Assembly: GCF_026619415.1 (NCBI RefSeq)
Contig: NZ_JAOVZR010000001.1
Coordinates: 868,001-932,000, forward strand
Origin: Hoeflea algicola
GTDB taxonomy: Bacteria; Pseudomonadota; Alphaproteobacteria; Rhizobiales; Rhizobiaceae
Direction: 5' to 3'
Length of the DNA: 64,000 bases
The translations under genes and the position numbers were made by a program. Below the pieces are notes generated by a model. The model did not search any database. It had not been told where the DNA came from and was given only the letters and a program-made list of their open reading frames with translations. Below, one piece after another: positions 1 through 11,274 of this stretch (positions within the stretch are counted from its first letter, which is position 1; the number at the start of each line of letters is the position of its first letter).

Positions 1-294
1 GGTGTCATGCGGATGTGCAAGCACCCTTTCGCCGTAGACCTCGCCATCAGGGCCACGCACCTGCCATTTGTCGGCATAATGCTCCCAACCGTCATCGGCG
101 TGCCGAACGCTGACATCGAACCGGTAGGTGCCGTCAGAAGCACGTTTGAACTTGGCCGCGACCACATCAGCCTCGGCGGCCCCCGCGGCAATAGAGAAGG
201 CAAGCGCTGCTGCGGCGGCAAACAGGGAGAGGACCACAAGGCGCGGTAAACGATGAAGGGACCGGTGAAGGGTTTTGTGTGCTGAAGCTGTCAT
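1..294 (-). CDS. Partial secreted protein of unknown function, C-terminus off the left edge
   Basis: An open frame begins with ATG at 294 and runs off the window with no stop, giving 98 residues. Residues 1-14 are basic. A hydrophobic segment at about 19-35 (VVLSLFAAAAALAFSIAAGA) ends in small residues typical of a signal-peptidase site, so the product is probably periplasmic. The mature part contains YRFDVSVRHADDGWEHYADKW and then GPDGEVYGERVLAHPH. I associate this pattern with a small conserved alphaproteobacterial exported family, but I cannot name a function. It lies downstream of the VOC gene on the same strand, 82 bp away, and could be in the same transcript. The C-terminal part cannot be judged. 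Confidence 0.72.
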   Translation of the reverse strand, partial: MTASAHKTLHRSLHRLPRLVVLSLFAAAAALAFSIAAGAAEADVVAAKFKRASDGTYRFDVSVRHADDGWEHYADKWQVRGPDGEVYGERVLAHPHDT

Positions 295-376
295 GCAGCT
301 ATATTTGGCTGCTCGCCAGCGCCAATGCCAATCAATTTTGAGTGCAACGGCGCCCACATTGTCATCAGAGCGGGGC

Positions 377-790
377 TCAAACAGCCGCGGGATGGCCTTC
401 GGCGAGTTGCAGCAGGTCCCACAGATTGCCGTAGATATCGCGGAAAACCGCCACCGTGCCGTAATCATGGATCTGCGGCTCGCGCACGAATTCGACACCG
501 GCGGCATTCAGCCGGGCGAAATCCCTGGCAAAATCATCGGTGTTGAGAAACATGAACACACGCCCACCGGTCTGGTTGCCGACAAACGGTTCCTGCTCCG
601 GCCTGGACGCCCGCGCCAGCGCGATCGAGGCGCCCTGCCCGCCCTTGGGCCGCACCACCACCCAGCGCTTGTCCTGCTCGGGCTGATAAGTGTCTTCGAG
701 GAGATCGAAGCCAAGCACACCGCAGTAAAAGCCAATGGCTTCGTCATAATCGCGCACCACGAGGGCAACATGGGTAATGGACTGGCGCAA
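377..790 (-). CDS. VOC (glyoxalase/bleomycin-resistance fold) family protein
   Basis: The 137-residue protein opens with ITHVALVVRDYDEAIGFYCGVLGF, the classic first beta-alpha-beta module of the vicinal oxygen chelate fold. It closes with VAVFRDIYGNLWDLLQL, the usual metal-side C-terminal strand. His7 and the Glu/Asp positions near the end of each module are candidate metal ligands. Such single-domain proteins range from glyoxalases to dioxygenases and resistance proteins, and the sequence does not choose among them. It sits between a small membrane protein gene and an exported protein on the same strand. The family call is secure; the substrate is unknown. Confidence 0.88.
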   Translation of the reverse strand: MRQSITHVALVVRDYDEAIGFYCGVLGFDLLEDTYQPEQDKRWVVVRPKGGQGASIALARASRPEQEPFVGNQTGGRVFMFLNTDDFARDFARLNAAGVEFVREPQIHDYGTVAVFRDIYGNLWDLLQLAEGHPAAV

Positions 791-846
791 ATCTGTCTCC
801 CGTATCCCCGCAGGGCTGACCTGCCTGCAAAATCAGCGGATGGGCA

Positions 847-1107
847 TCAGCGTGCCTTGAGGATTCGCTGCCAGATGGTTCCGCCGAGATATTTTCCACA
901 GAGCCAGAAATAGGCCACGACCAGGGCAAACGCCACCAGCGCCGACATCCCGTTCAATTGGAACCCCGCACCGCTTGTTTCACCGGTGACGGTGCCGACC
1001 AGATAACCAATGACAAAAAACGCGGTGAAGAAATCAAGCACCGCCGCCAGAATGATCCGCCACCGTGACACGGGCGCTTGTTGCGATGTTGTCTGTTCTT
1101 CTGCCAT
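847..1107 (-). CDS. Small RDD-like integral membrane protein
   Basis: The 86-residue protein has two clear hydrophobic segments, at about residues 19-39 and 50-70. It begins with an Arg-rich turn before the first helix (RWRIILAAVLDF) and ends in GGTIWQRILKAR, resembling the G-x-x-L-W-R-x-L signature that closes RDD-family membrane proteins. Initiation at the ATG at 1107 is preferred because GGGGAGG lies about nine bases upstream. The in-frame GTG at 1125 overlaps that ribosome-binding site and the ATG at 1113 is too close to it. The gene follows ssb on the same strand after about 100 bp. Function unknown. Confidence 0.75.
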   Translation of the reverse strand: MAEEQTTSQQAPVSRWRIILAAVLDFFTAFFVIGYLVGTVTGETSGAGFQLNGMSALVAFALVVAYFWLCGKYLGGTIWQRILKAR

Positions 1108-1208
1108 GGTCATTGTCCTCCCCACTGTTCAGCTCGGCGCGCGCCGCATGAGCGGAGCGCCCGAACCAAAACCGGACTGACAAAGCGACCTTACAGTCAA
1201 GCTGTTGG

Positions 1209-1754
1209 TCAGAACGGAATGTCGTCGTCGAGATCGCGGGATCCGCCACCACCACCGGCGCCGCCGCCAAATCCGCCTCCGGAACCACCGCCGCCACCCG
1301 ATCCACCGCGACCGCCACCACCCGAGGGAGCGCCGCCGCCGAAATCACCACCATAATCGCCGCCGCCGCCACTACGGCTCCCGCCGCCACCGCCGCCTTC
1401 ATTGCGGCCGTCGAGCATCGTCAGGTTGCCGTTAAAGCCCTGCAGCACCACTTCCGTGGAGTATTTGTCCTGACCCGACTGGTCGGTCCATTTGCGGGTC
1501 TGCAACTGGCCTTCAAGATAGACTTTCGAGCCCTTCTTGAGATAGCTTTCGGCAATCTTGCACAGACCTTCGTTGAAAATGACAACCCGGTGCCATTCGG
1601 TCTTTTCGCGCCGTTCGCCGGTATTCTTGTCGCGCCAGCTCTCCGAGGTGGCGATCGACAGATTGGCGATCGGACGACCGTCCTGGGTGCGCCGGATCTC
1701 CGGATCGGCACCCAGATTGCCAATGAGTATGACCTTGTTGACGCTGCCCGCCAT
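1209..1754 (-). CDS. ssb: Single-stranded DNA-binding protein
   Basis: The 181-residue product starts [25 protein letters not shown], the signature first strands of the SSB OB fold. The fold continues through roughly residue 110, with the conserved [14 protein letters not shown] block. A long Gly-rich disordered linker with runs of GGGG follows. The acidic tip DLDDDIPF is the tail that recruits RecQ, PriA, UvrD and other repair partners. Length and architecture are normal. The gene is divergent from uvrA, and a LexA-type operator lies in the shared promoter region, which fits DNA-damage induction. The proline-rich frame opposite the Gly linker is an artefact. Confidence 0.97.
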   Translation of the reverse strand: MAGSVNKVILIGNLGADPEIRRTQDGRPIANLSIATSESWRDKNTGERREKTEWHRVVIFNEGLCKIAESYLKKGSKVYLEGQLQTRKWTDQSGQDKYSTEVVLQGFNGNLTMLDGRNEGGGGGGSRSGGGGDYGGDFGGGAPSGGGGRGGSGGGGGSGGGFGGGAGGGGGSRDLDDDIPF

Positions 1755-1872
1755 GATGTTTCACCTTCCAACACTTCAGGCGGCTCTGCGCCGCCCCGTC
1801 CAAATCAAGGGCACCTTACAGGATCGCCTATTCCCCCGTCCTGCCGGCCAGCACAATCCACAGGCCTTTTTT

Positions 1873-1887
1873 GTTCTTTATTTGTTC
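1873..1887. promoter_or_regulatory. LexA (SOS) box between ssb and uvrA
   Basis: The sequence GTTC-TTTATTT-GTTC matches the alphaproteobacterial LexA operator, a direct repeat GTTC-N7-GTTC with an AT-rich spacer. It lies in the 407-bp divergent gap, 118 bp from the ssb start and 275 bp from the uvrA start. Both genes are known SOS members in rhizobia. The match and spacing are seen directly; regulation is inferred. Confidence 0.8.
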
Positions 1888-2161
1888 TAATGATTATGTC
1901 AGTTTCTGTCAAGAGATTCGCCTCGGACAGTGCAACCGCAAGCGCGGCATCTCGACATTGCGGATGAGGTGCTTATGTATGGGTCTGGTCTGCCCCCGGA
2001 ACCATAATGCAAGTCTGGTGTTCATGAGGGGCAGTGTTTTTGCGGGATTCGATTGCGACCTCGGATGGGGAAATCGGACCGTTGAGGCTTTTTGAATATG
2101 CGAGCGAACCGCGGGCGTTCAGGCGAACGCACAGGACGCTCCACGGCAAATCGGCGGCGTC

Positions 2162-5083
<2,922 letters not shown>

Positions 5084-5089
5084 CAATGA

Positions 5090-5382
5090 ATGACCTCGCC
5101 GACCGACGGCCTGACAATGAGAAGTGGGATGAGCAGTTCACCATCCGACGCAAGGTCTGAACAGGTGACGCGGATCGTTGAAGACGGCGGCTATATTGCC
5201 AAGGTTCCCGTCACGCTGATTTACGAGTCCGACGATCCGACCAATTGGGGTCCCTATCTTTCGGCCGAGGACGCGCTTAACGCAGCGCGCTGAGGCGTCG
5301 CGACATCCCGGCCGCAGCCCGCTACGGGGAGATTTTTGAGTTGACCAAGGTGGCTGAATGGCGGCGGCGAGATTGGCGCTGA
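5090..5382 (+). pseudogene. Frame-broken small conserved protein gene
   Basis: From ATG 5090 the frame reads 67 residues, including RIVEDGGYIAKVPVTLIYE and WGPYLSAEDAL, and stops at 5291-5293. One base back in the -1 frame, from about 5281, the reading continues as RSALRRRDIPAAARYGEIFEL, ending at TGA 5380-5382. Joined, the two parts look like a small rhizobial family that pairs the P-V-T-L and SxEDA block with a C-terminal R-x-GDI-AAA-x-FELTPV block. The break, with a few residues apparently missing, falls between 5278 and 5293. An earlier break is possible too, because the ATG at 5086 opens a third frame. It directly follows uvrA. The family is not named; frame loss is inferred from the fit of the two halves. 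Confidence 0.5.
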
Positions 5383-5446
5383 AGGAAGGCCCGAGGCGTA
5401 TTACCAAAGGCGAAACGCTCTGACACCGGCACGCGGCTTTGGTTAT

Positions 5447-5959
5447 TTAGTGAATATCGTCAAAATACCAGATCCGGTGCATTTGTTGATGATCCTTCAT
5501 CTGTGCGTTCACGACACCGAGCATACCGCCAGTCCAGGAACTGAAGGCGCGGGTGCCATCCATTTTCCGCGCATTTTCGGGCATGGTCCGAATGGTATAT
5601 ACAGGGTTCTGCCAATCACGCTCCTCGCCGAGTGTCCGAAAGTAACGTCCATCGAAACTCAAACGTGCAGCACCCCGGTAGGCTAGATATACCTTAGAGA
5701 ATGATCGGCCCTTTAAGCCCGCCGCTACGTCAAGTAGAATCCGGTCAACGTCGGCCATAGAAGTAGTTGGTGTTAGCCTCCAGATATCAATCACGAGCGT
5801 GCTAGGATCGAGCCCTGCACGTAAATAGGGGACCATCAAGACGGCGCTATTTCTGGGATCTTTTGCTATTGCTGAATAGGCAGGATAGGTGATGTAGAGC
5901 CCGTTGCCAAGGATTACGAGGGCCACGAAAGCCAGCATACTGCCAATGATTTTCTGCAT
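5447..5959 (-). CDS. Orphan membrane-anchored or exported protein
   Basis: A 170-residue protein is obtained from the ATG at 5959, which is preceded by GGAGGGG at a good distance; an upstream in-frame start at 6013 has no such signal. Residues 4-22 (IIGSMLAFVALVILGNGLYI) form one hydrophobic helix, a signal anchor or uncleaved signal. The rest is soluble and mixed alpha/beta, with no motif I recognise. The region is visibly more AT-rich than the neighbouring housekeeping genes. It lies 31 bp downstream of another orphan exported protein on the same strand, so the two are probably co-transcribed and may have arrived together. Confidence 0.6.
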   Translation of the reverse strand: MQKIIGSMLAFVALVILGNGLYITYPAYSAIAKDPRNSAVLMVPYLRAGLDPSTLVIDIWRLTPTTSMADVDRILLDVAAGLKGRSFSKVYLAYRGAARLSFDGRYFRTLGEERDWQNPVYTIRTMPENARKMDGTRAFSSWTGGMLGVVNAQMKDHQQMHRIWYFDDIH

Positions 5960-5990
5960 TATCCCCCTCCACATTCCGATTTCGAAACAA

Positions 5991-6557
5991 TTAAAATGCA
6001 ACCATAGATCCATCTTGGTAGACGGCTCGGGTAACGCGTACTTCCGTTCTTGCAGTGCCGGCCTCCACTGCGCCGATCAGTCGACTATAGGGGTCGTCTG
6101 CAATGAACTGATTGTCTTCCCAATAGTAAAACGAGGTACCGTCAGCTTCTTGCCCAACAGGAATTGTGATGTCCAATTTCCCATTCTGATTTACCACCTC
6201 ATCACCAAAAGCGTCTTTAATGACAATGTTTAATCCGACTGCAACTACGACTTTCGTAGTCGCATTCTTAAGACGAAGGCGAAGCTCAATTCTTGGCTTA
6301 AAAACATTAATGTCGAAATTTGTTACCTGTGATGAGAGCGTTGCTCTTGTAATCATTATCGGAGCACTTCTTGCCGCCGGTGGAGCCACCCTCTGGAGTT
6401 TAGGTCCAATTGGAGAAACGGCAATGTTATCGTAGCACGTAAGCCGTACGAGACTGTCTCTTACTTGACGGCATTTGGCTAAATCACCAACGGTATCAGC
6501 GGCAGCGAAATTTGTGCAACAACCCAATACACCGAAATATAATAGAACTCGACGCAT
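5991..6557 (-). CDS. Orphan secreted protein with a CYD motif
   Basis: The chosen ATG at 6557 follows GAGGG and gives 188 residues. A short signal peptide (RRVLLYFGVLGCCTNFAAAD) has a likely cleavage after AAA. The mature N-terminus carries KCRQVRDSLVRLTCYDNIA, a pattern of paired cysteines ending in RLxCYD. It is seen in many proteobacterial exported proteins, including type VI accessory VasI-like proteins. The remainder looks like a beta sandwich. No secretion genes are nearby, so a type VI role is not claimed. Base composition is AT-richer than the flanks, and the neighbour at 5447-5959 shares this. Confidence 0.62.
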   Translation of the reverse strand: MRRVLLYFGVLGCCTNFAAADTVGDLAKCRQVRDSLVRLTCYDNIAVSPIGPKLQRVAPPAARSAPIMITRATLSSQVTNFDINVFKPRIELRLRLKNATTKVVVAVGLNIVIKDAFGDEVVNQNGKLDITIPVGQEADGTSFYYWEDNQFIADDPYSRLIGAVEAGTARTEVRVTRAVYQDGSMVAF

Positions 6558-6871
6558 TATACCCTCGACCAAAAAATTGCTCTCATATACCTAAATCATG
6601 CACAGACTCTTTTACAGCAGACGCACTCGTACAACTAGAATATTTTTCGAGTACGTCCAACTAGGTTTGCCGCGATTGCGCCAATGATTGCCGAACCCAC
6701 CCCCTGCATCTTGATGTGGTCAGCTCCTGGAAAATTCGGCCGGCAGCGCGCAGAATTGCACCACCGGAAACGGGTGGATGCCTGGTGCCGAATATGGCTA
6801 GTATGAGTTCGGCGCTGCCATCATGTATCGCCACGGCGATAGCGCCGTTTCTGTTTGCATGGGAGGCATTC

Positions 6872-7678
6872 TTGACCAAAACCGGAACAATCCGCACCGG
6901 CATCGGTGGCTGGGTGTTTGATGCCTGGAACGAGAGCTTCTATCCGCCGAAACTAGCGAAGACCAAGCACTTGCATTATGCCGGGAGCAAGTTGCGGGCG
7001 ATCGAGGTGAACGGCACCTATTATGGCAGCCAGAAGCCGGCGACATTTGCCAAATGGGCGGCCGATGTGCCGGACGGTTTCGTGTTTTCACTCAAGGCCA
7101 GCCGCTATTGCACCAACCGCAAGGTGCTGGCGGAAAGTGAACCGTCGATCACCAAGTTTTTGACACAAGGCATCACCGAACTCGGCGACCGGTTGGGCCC
7201 GATTCTGTGGCAATTCATGCCGACGAAGAAATTCGAGCCGGATGATTTCGCAGCTTTTCTGGCGCTGCTGCCCGAAAAACAGAACGGCATCGCGCTTCGC
7301 CATGTCGTCGAAGCCCGGCACGAGAGCTTTTCCACGCCGGAATTTATCGAGCTGTTGGCGAAGCACAATGTGGCGGCTGTCTGCGCCGACCACGAGACCT
7401 ATCCGATGTTTGCCGACGTAACATCGGATTTCGTCTATGCGCGGCTGCAGCGGGGTTCCGACGACATCCCCACCTGCTATCCGCCTGAAGATATCGATCT
7501 CTGGGCACAGCGGCTCAAGTCCTATGCCGCAGGCGCGGCGCCTGACGACCTGCCGCTGGCCGCCGGATTGCGCAAGGTCGATGCCACGCCGCGCGATGTT
7601 TTTGCCTTCTTCATTACTGGCGGCAAGGTAAACGCGCCGGCCGGCGCCATGGCGCTGCAGAAGCTGGTTTCCACCTGA
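6872..7678 (+). CDS. DUF72 (YecE-like) TIM-barrel protein
   Basis: The 268-residue product begins at TTG 6872, five bases after GGGAGG. The in-frame ATG at 6716 would add 52 residues of low-complexity sequence drawn from AT-rich DNA and is rejected. The protein shows the DUF72 hallmarks: GIGGWVF near the N-terminus, then EVNGTYYGSQKPATFAKWA, FSLKASRYCTN, LGPILWQFMP and VVEARHESF. These mark the barrel strands carrying the conserved acidic and aromatic residues. The biochemical role of DUF72 is unsettled. It stands alone between the orphan pair and an SDR gene. Confidence 0.88.
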   Translation: MTKTGTIRTGIGGWVFDAWNESFYPPKLAKTKHLHYAGSKLRAIEVNGTYYGSQKPATFAKWAADVPDGFVFSLKASRYCTNRKVLAESEPSITKFLTQGITELGDRLGPILWQFMPTKKFEPDDFAAFLALLPEKQNGIALRHVVEARHESFSTPEFIELLAKHNVAAVCADHETYPMFADVTSDFVYARLQRGSDDIPTCYPPEDIDLWAQRLKSYAAGAAPDDLPLAAGLRKVDATPRDVFAFFITGGKVNAPAGAMALQKLVST

Positions 7679-7827
7679 CGCACCGGCGCGTCCCGTATCC
7701 GTAAGTGAAGACGAACCAACAACCGAAGCACATTGCCCGTTGAATCCATTGACGGACGTCAAGGCGGCAACCGCCCGTTGCCGCCATTCTGCCTGCCAGT
7801 GCATCCGCACAGGTTCGGGAGGATGAA

Positions 7828-8598
7828 ATGGCATTGTTTACGGACAAGACAGTTCTGGTTACCGGGTCGGCCGCTGGCATCGGCCGCGCCACGGCTCTTG
7901 GTTTTGCCGCACAAGGCGCCAATGTGGTGGTCTCCGACATTGACCAGCCAGGTGGCGAGGAAACGGTAGCGATGATCCACAAGGCGGACGGCACTGCCAT
8001 GTTCCAGCGCGCCGATGTCTCAAATGTTGATGACGTGGCGGCGCTGGTGGCAAGTGCGGTCGATCAGTATGGCGGGCTCGACTGCGCCGTCAACAATGCC
8101 GGGATCGAAGGCACCATCGCCCCCTTCACCGATCAGACCGAAGCCAATTACGACGCCATCATGCGGGTCAACACCAAGGGGGCTTTCCTGTGCATGCAGG
8201 CGGAAATCCGCCACATGCTGGCCGCCGGCGGCGGCGCCATTGTCAATGTTTCCTCGGTCGCGGGGCTGATCGGCTTTCCCGGTCTGTCGCCCTATGTCGC
8301 CTCCAAGCACGCCATAGCAGGCCTCACCCGCAACGCCGCGCTGGAATATGCCAAGGCTGCAATCCGCGTCAACGCGGTCTGTCCCGGTGGTATCGACACG
8401 CGCATGCTGGATTCGCTTGCTGAGCAGGCTACCTCCGGCGCCCAGACCAGCCAGCAGATGATGGATCCGCTGCACCCGATCGGCCGCATCGGCACCGCCG
8501 TTGAAGTCGCCAACCTGATTATCTGGCTTTGCTCCGGTCAGGCGTCATTCATGGTCGGCGCCATCATTCCAGTCGATGGCGGTTTTGTCGCTCAGTAG
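7828..8598 (+). CDS. Short-chain dehydrogenase/reductase (classical SDR)
   Basis: The 256-residue protein has every classical SDR element. TGSAAGIG at about residues 12-19 binds the dinucleotide, and Asp37 at the end of beta-2 (VVVSDID) favours NAD(H) over NADP(H). NNAG is at about 89-92. The catalytic Ser lies in NVSSVAG with Tyr and Lys in SPYVASK, and the C-terminal strand is PVDGGFVAQ. A GGAGG lies just upstream of the ATG. The substrate cannot be read from the sequence; glucose-dehydrogenase-like and 3-oxoacyl-reductase-like assignments are both possible. It is transcribed convergently with the exporter at 8639. Confidence 0.92.
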   Translation: MALFTDKTVLVTGSAAGIGRATALGFAAQGANVVVSDIDQPGGEETVAMIHKADGTAMFQRADVSNVDDVAALVASAVDQYGGLDCAVNNAGIEGTIAPFTDQTEANYDAIMRVNTKGAFLCMQAEIRHMLAAGGGAIVNVSSVAGLIGFPGLSPYVASKHAIAGLTRNAALEYAKAAIRVNAVCPGGIDTRMLDSLAEQATSGAQTSQQMMDPLHPIGRIGTAVEVANLIIWLCSGQASFMVGAIIPVDGGFVAQ

Positions 8599-8638
8599 CA
8601 CAGGCCAACGGCTCGTGAGCGCTTGATCCGTTTCGCTG

Positions 8639-9856
8639 TCAAGCGGTCTGATTACGCGTGTGCTTTGGCAAAAGTACGGTCAGCAGGCCCAGGAACGGCA
8701 GGAACGAGCAGATCTGGTAGACATAGATGATCCCCTTGATATCGGCCACCTCCCCCAGCACCGCGGCCGATATGCCGCCCATGCCGAAGGCAAAGCCGAA
8801 GAACACGCCGGCAATCAGCCCGATCCGTCCCGGCACAAGTTCCTGTGCAAACACGATGATCGCCGGAAACGCCGAGGCCAGAATCACGCCGATGATCACC
8901 GTCAGCACCGTGGTCCAGAACAGATCCGCATAGGGCAGCATCAGCGTAAACGGCAGAATGCCGAGGATCGACACCCAGATCACCGCGCGCGTCCCGATCC
9001 GGTCGCCGATCGGACCACCGATCAGCGTACCGACGGCCATCGCGCCCAGAAACACGAACAGCAGCAATTGCGACGCCTGAACGCTGACGCCGAAGCGTTC
9101 AATCACGAAGAAGGTGTAGAAGCTGGTAAAACTGGCGACATAGATGTTCTTGGTAAACACCAGCAATGCCAGAACCACCAGCGCAATCATCACCCGGCGG
9201 CGGCTATGTGCGAGCGTCTTGTCGGGAGCCGGTCGTCCCACCGAGGCACGACGGAAGGCGCCATACCAGCGGCTGACCCAGGTCAGGATCACCATGGCAA
9301 TCAACGCGGCCACGCCAAACCAGGCGACCGAGGTCTGGCCGTTGGGCACGATGATGAACGCCGCCAGCAAAGGCCCGCAGGCAGTGCCCAAATTGCCGCC
9401 CACCTGAAACACCGATTGCGCGGTGCCGTGGCGACCGCCCGAGGCAAGCCGGGCAATGCGCGAGGATTCGGGGTGGAACACCGCCGAGCCAAGCCCCACC
9501 AGCGCCGCAGCCAATAGCAGCAGGCCGTAATAGCCGGCCGATGAGAGCAACAGCAGCCCCACCAGCGAAAAACCCATGCCGACCGGCAATCCGTAGCTGA
9601 TCGGTCGCTTGTCGGTAAAGGCACCGATCGCCGGCTGCAGCAACGACGCGGTGAACTGGAAGGCGAAGGTCAGCATGCCGATCTGGCCAAAGCTGAGCGC
9701 ATAGTTGATTTTCAGGATCGGATAGATCGCTGCCAGCACCGACTGCATCGTGTCGTTGAGAAAATGACAGACGCTGAGCGCCACCACCACCGAAAAGGCG
9801 GCCGGCGCGGCACTTGCCGCCATACGCGGTTCAGATCCTGTTTCCGCAACGCTCAT
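8639..9856 (-). CDS. Major facilitator exporter, fosmidomycin-resistance (Fsr) type
   Basis: The 405-residue inner-membrane protein has about 12 hydrophobic helices. It carries the Fsr subgroup signature near the N-terminus (CHFLNDTMQSVLAAIYPILK), then QPAIGAFTDKRP as the motif-A loop, and GGNLGTACGPLLAA as the motif C region typical of drug/H+ antiporters. A central hydrophilic loop around residues 195-220 separates the two six-helix halves. Fsr-like proteins export fosmidomycin, nitroimidazoles or related small compounds; the substrate here is unknown. It is divergent, across 320 bp, from an AraC-type regulator that plausibly controls it. Confidence 0.9.
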   Translation of the reverse strand: MSVAETGSEPRMAASAAPAAFSVVVALSVCHFLNDTMQSVLAAIYPILKINYALSFGQIGMLTFAFQFTASLLQPAIGAFTDKRPISYGLPVGMGFSLVGLLLLSSAGYYGLLLLAAALVGLGSAVFHPESSRIARLASGGRHGTAQSVFQVGGNLGTACGPLLAAFIIVPNGQTSVAWFGVAALIAMVILTWVSRWYGAFRRASVGRPAPDKTLAHSRRRVMIALVVLALLVFTKNIYVASFTSFYTFFVIERFGVSVQASQLLLFVFLGAMAVGTLIGGPIGDRIGTRAVIWVSILGILPFTLMLPYADLFWTTVLTVIIGVILASAFPAIIVFAQELVPGRIGLIAGVFFGFAFGMGGISAAVLGEVADIKGIIYVYQICSFLPFLGLLTVLLPKHTRNQTA

Positions 9857-10176
9857 TCTCTATCCTTCCGTCCCGAGCCAAAAACGCCGCGCATTCAGCT
9901 GAACGCGCAAAGGCCGCTTCAACACGATGATCTGATACATGGTCGCAACCACCCAAATGAACCCATTTGACGGCGACCGGCATCAGGCTCTGCAAACACT
10001 CCGCACCGGTCCAGACCGTAAAAACGGCTTGATCGGGCGGGATCAGTTCCTCGCAATGGCACCATATGGACAAGAGTTTCAGTCCATGCACCGCCAGATC
10101 TGCAGGTATAGATACATGTCTTGTCCGCGACCTGCTTTCGTGGTTTGGTCGAAATATTACGCAATCGGGCCAAATC
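9857..10176. other. Divergent promoter region, no gene seen
   Basis: These 320 bp separate the exporter and the AraC-type regulator. The in-frame start at 10066 would give the regulator an N-terminal tail unrelated to the cupin fold, so this segment is read as non-coding. I could not identify a convincing operator repeat. Confidence 0.5.
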
Positions 10177-11007
10177 ATGATCGACCAAACGGCTATTCAC
10201 CATCGCGCGCTACCGCTTGAAAACGCCTTGCAACACCATTTGCGGCTCGACGCTGTGGAAGCAGCAACCACACCGGCGTTTGCCTTCACCCTCCGTTTCG
10301 CGGCGGGCGAACATGTTCCAGAGCACGAGCACGGGCGGGCACAGTTGCTGCACCCGATCACCGGCGTCGTCATTGTATCAACGCAGATGGGCCGCTGGAT
10401 GGTGCCCCCCGACCACGCCTTGTGGATCCCGGCCGGCGTGCGCCATTCGGTCGACATGATCGGTGAAGTCGAAATGCAATCGGTCTACGTTCAATCCGAC
10501 GCCATGCCCGGTTTGCCGGTACATCTACATGTCACCGGCTTGACCCCCTTGATGCGCAGCCTGAGCGAGGAGGTTGTCCGCCAGGGCCCCGACAATGACG
10601 AACCCCGCTCGCGGCTGATCCAGGCCTTGCTGTTGCACGAAATCCCGCGACTGCCTGAACGCCCTTTGGGCCTGCCGCTTCCTGCGCATCCCGGCCTGGC
10701 GCGCCTGTGCCGCAGCTTCATCAGCGCACCCTCGGCCCGGCTTGAAATCGACGAATGGGCCGCCCGGACCGGGATGAGCCGCCGCACTTTCACCCGGGTG
10801 TTCCGGCAGGAAACCGGGTTGAGCCTGTCGGCCTGGCGCCAGCAGGCCTGCGTGATGGCCGCATTGCCGCGGCTGACCGCCGGTGACGCGGTCACCGTGG
10901 TTGCGCTTGATCTCGGCTATGACAGCATGCCAGCATTCACGACCATGTTTTCCAGGGTCATGGGTGCACCGCCCAAGGCCTATCTCACCAATCAGAAGGC
11001 CGCCTGA
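10177..11007 (+). CDS. AraC-family transcriptional regulator with cupin sensor domain
   Basis: The protein is 276 residues from ATG 10177. The first ~130 form a cupin fold: EHVPEHEHGRAQL supplies the His-rich strand, and MVPPDHALWIPAGVRHSV is the hallmark of the NimR/YbfI-like branch. The C-terminal ~100 residues hold two helix-turn-helix motifs: ARTGMSRRTFTRVFRQETG, then VALDLGYDSMPAFTTMF. In enterobacteria this branch includes NimR, which controls a neighbouring MFS exporter. The same arrangement here, divergent from an Fsr-type pump, suggests ligand-responsive control of efflux. That is inference from context. No strong ribosome-binding site decides the start. Confidence 0.86.
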   Translation: MIDQTAIHHRALPLENALQHHLRLDAVEAATTPAFAFTLRFAAGEHVPEHEHGRAQLLHPITGVVIVSTQMGRWMVPPDHALWIPAGVRHSVDMIGEVEMQSVYVQSDAMPGLPVHLHVTGLTPLMRSLSEEVVRQGPDNDEPRSRLIQALLLHEIPRLPERPLGLPLPAHPGLARLCRSFISAPSARLEIDEWAARTGMSRRTFTRVFRQETGLSLSAWRQQACVMAALPRLTAGDAVTVVALDLGYDSMPAFTTMFSRVMGAPPKAYLTNQKAA

Positions 11008-11274
11008 GCCAACACCACCACCAGCCATTATGACCCCAGACGCGGGCGCGCCCGGCAACGGGTCGAACCGGTTGCGCAATAATGATTAGCAACCCCTATA
11101 AATTGAATAGTTTTTCGCACGCGCAACCATCAGGCGGCAAATTGTGACAAACGCAAATATGCGATAATCTGATTCGTCGTTCTGCCAGCATTTGCGGCCC
11201 ATATTCGCCACCTCCGATCGCACATCTATGGCGCCGGAGTTCCTTGTTCACTCTTGTTACGGTCTGGCCGCTAC

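Noticed and set aside
1078..1435. Proline- and arginine-rich open frames opposite the SSB linker
   Set aside because: They are the shadow of the Gly-rich linker codons on the opposite strand, with no ribosome-binding site.
6716..6871. N-terminal extension of the DUF72 protein from ATG 6716
   Set aside because: Residues are low-complexity and unlike the family; a GGGAGG precedes TTG 6872, which gives the standard DUF72 start.
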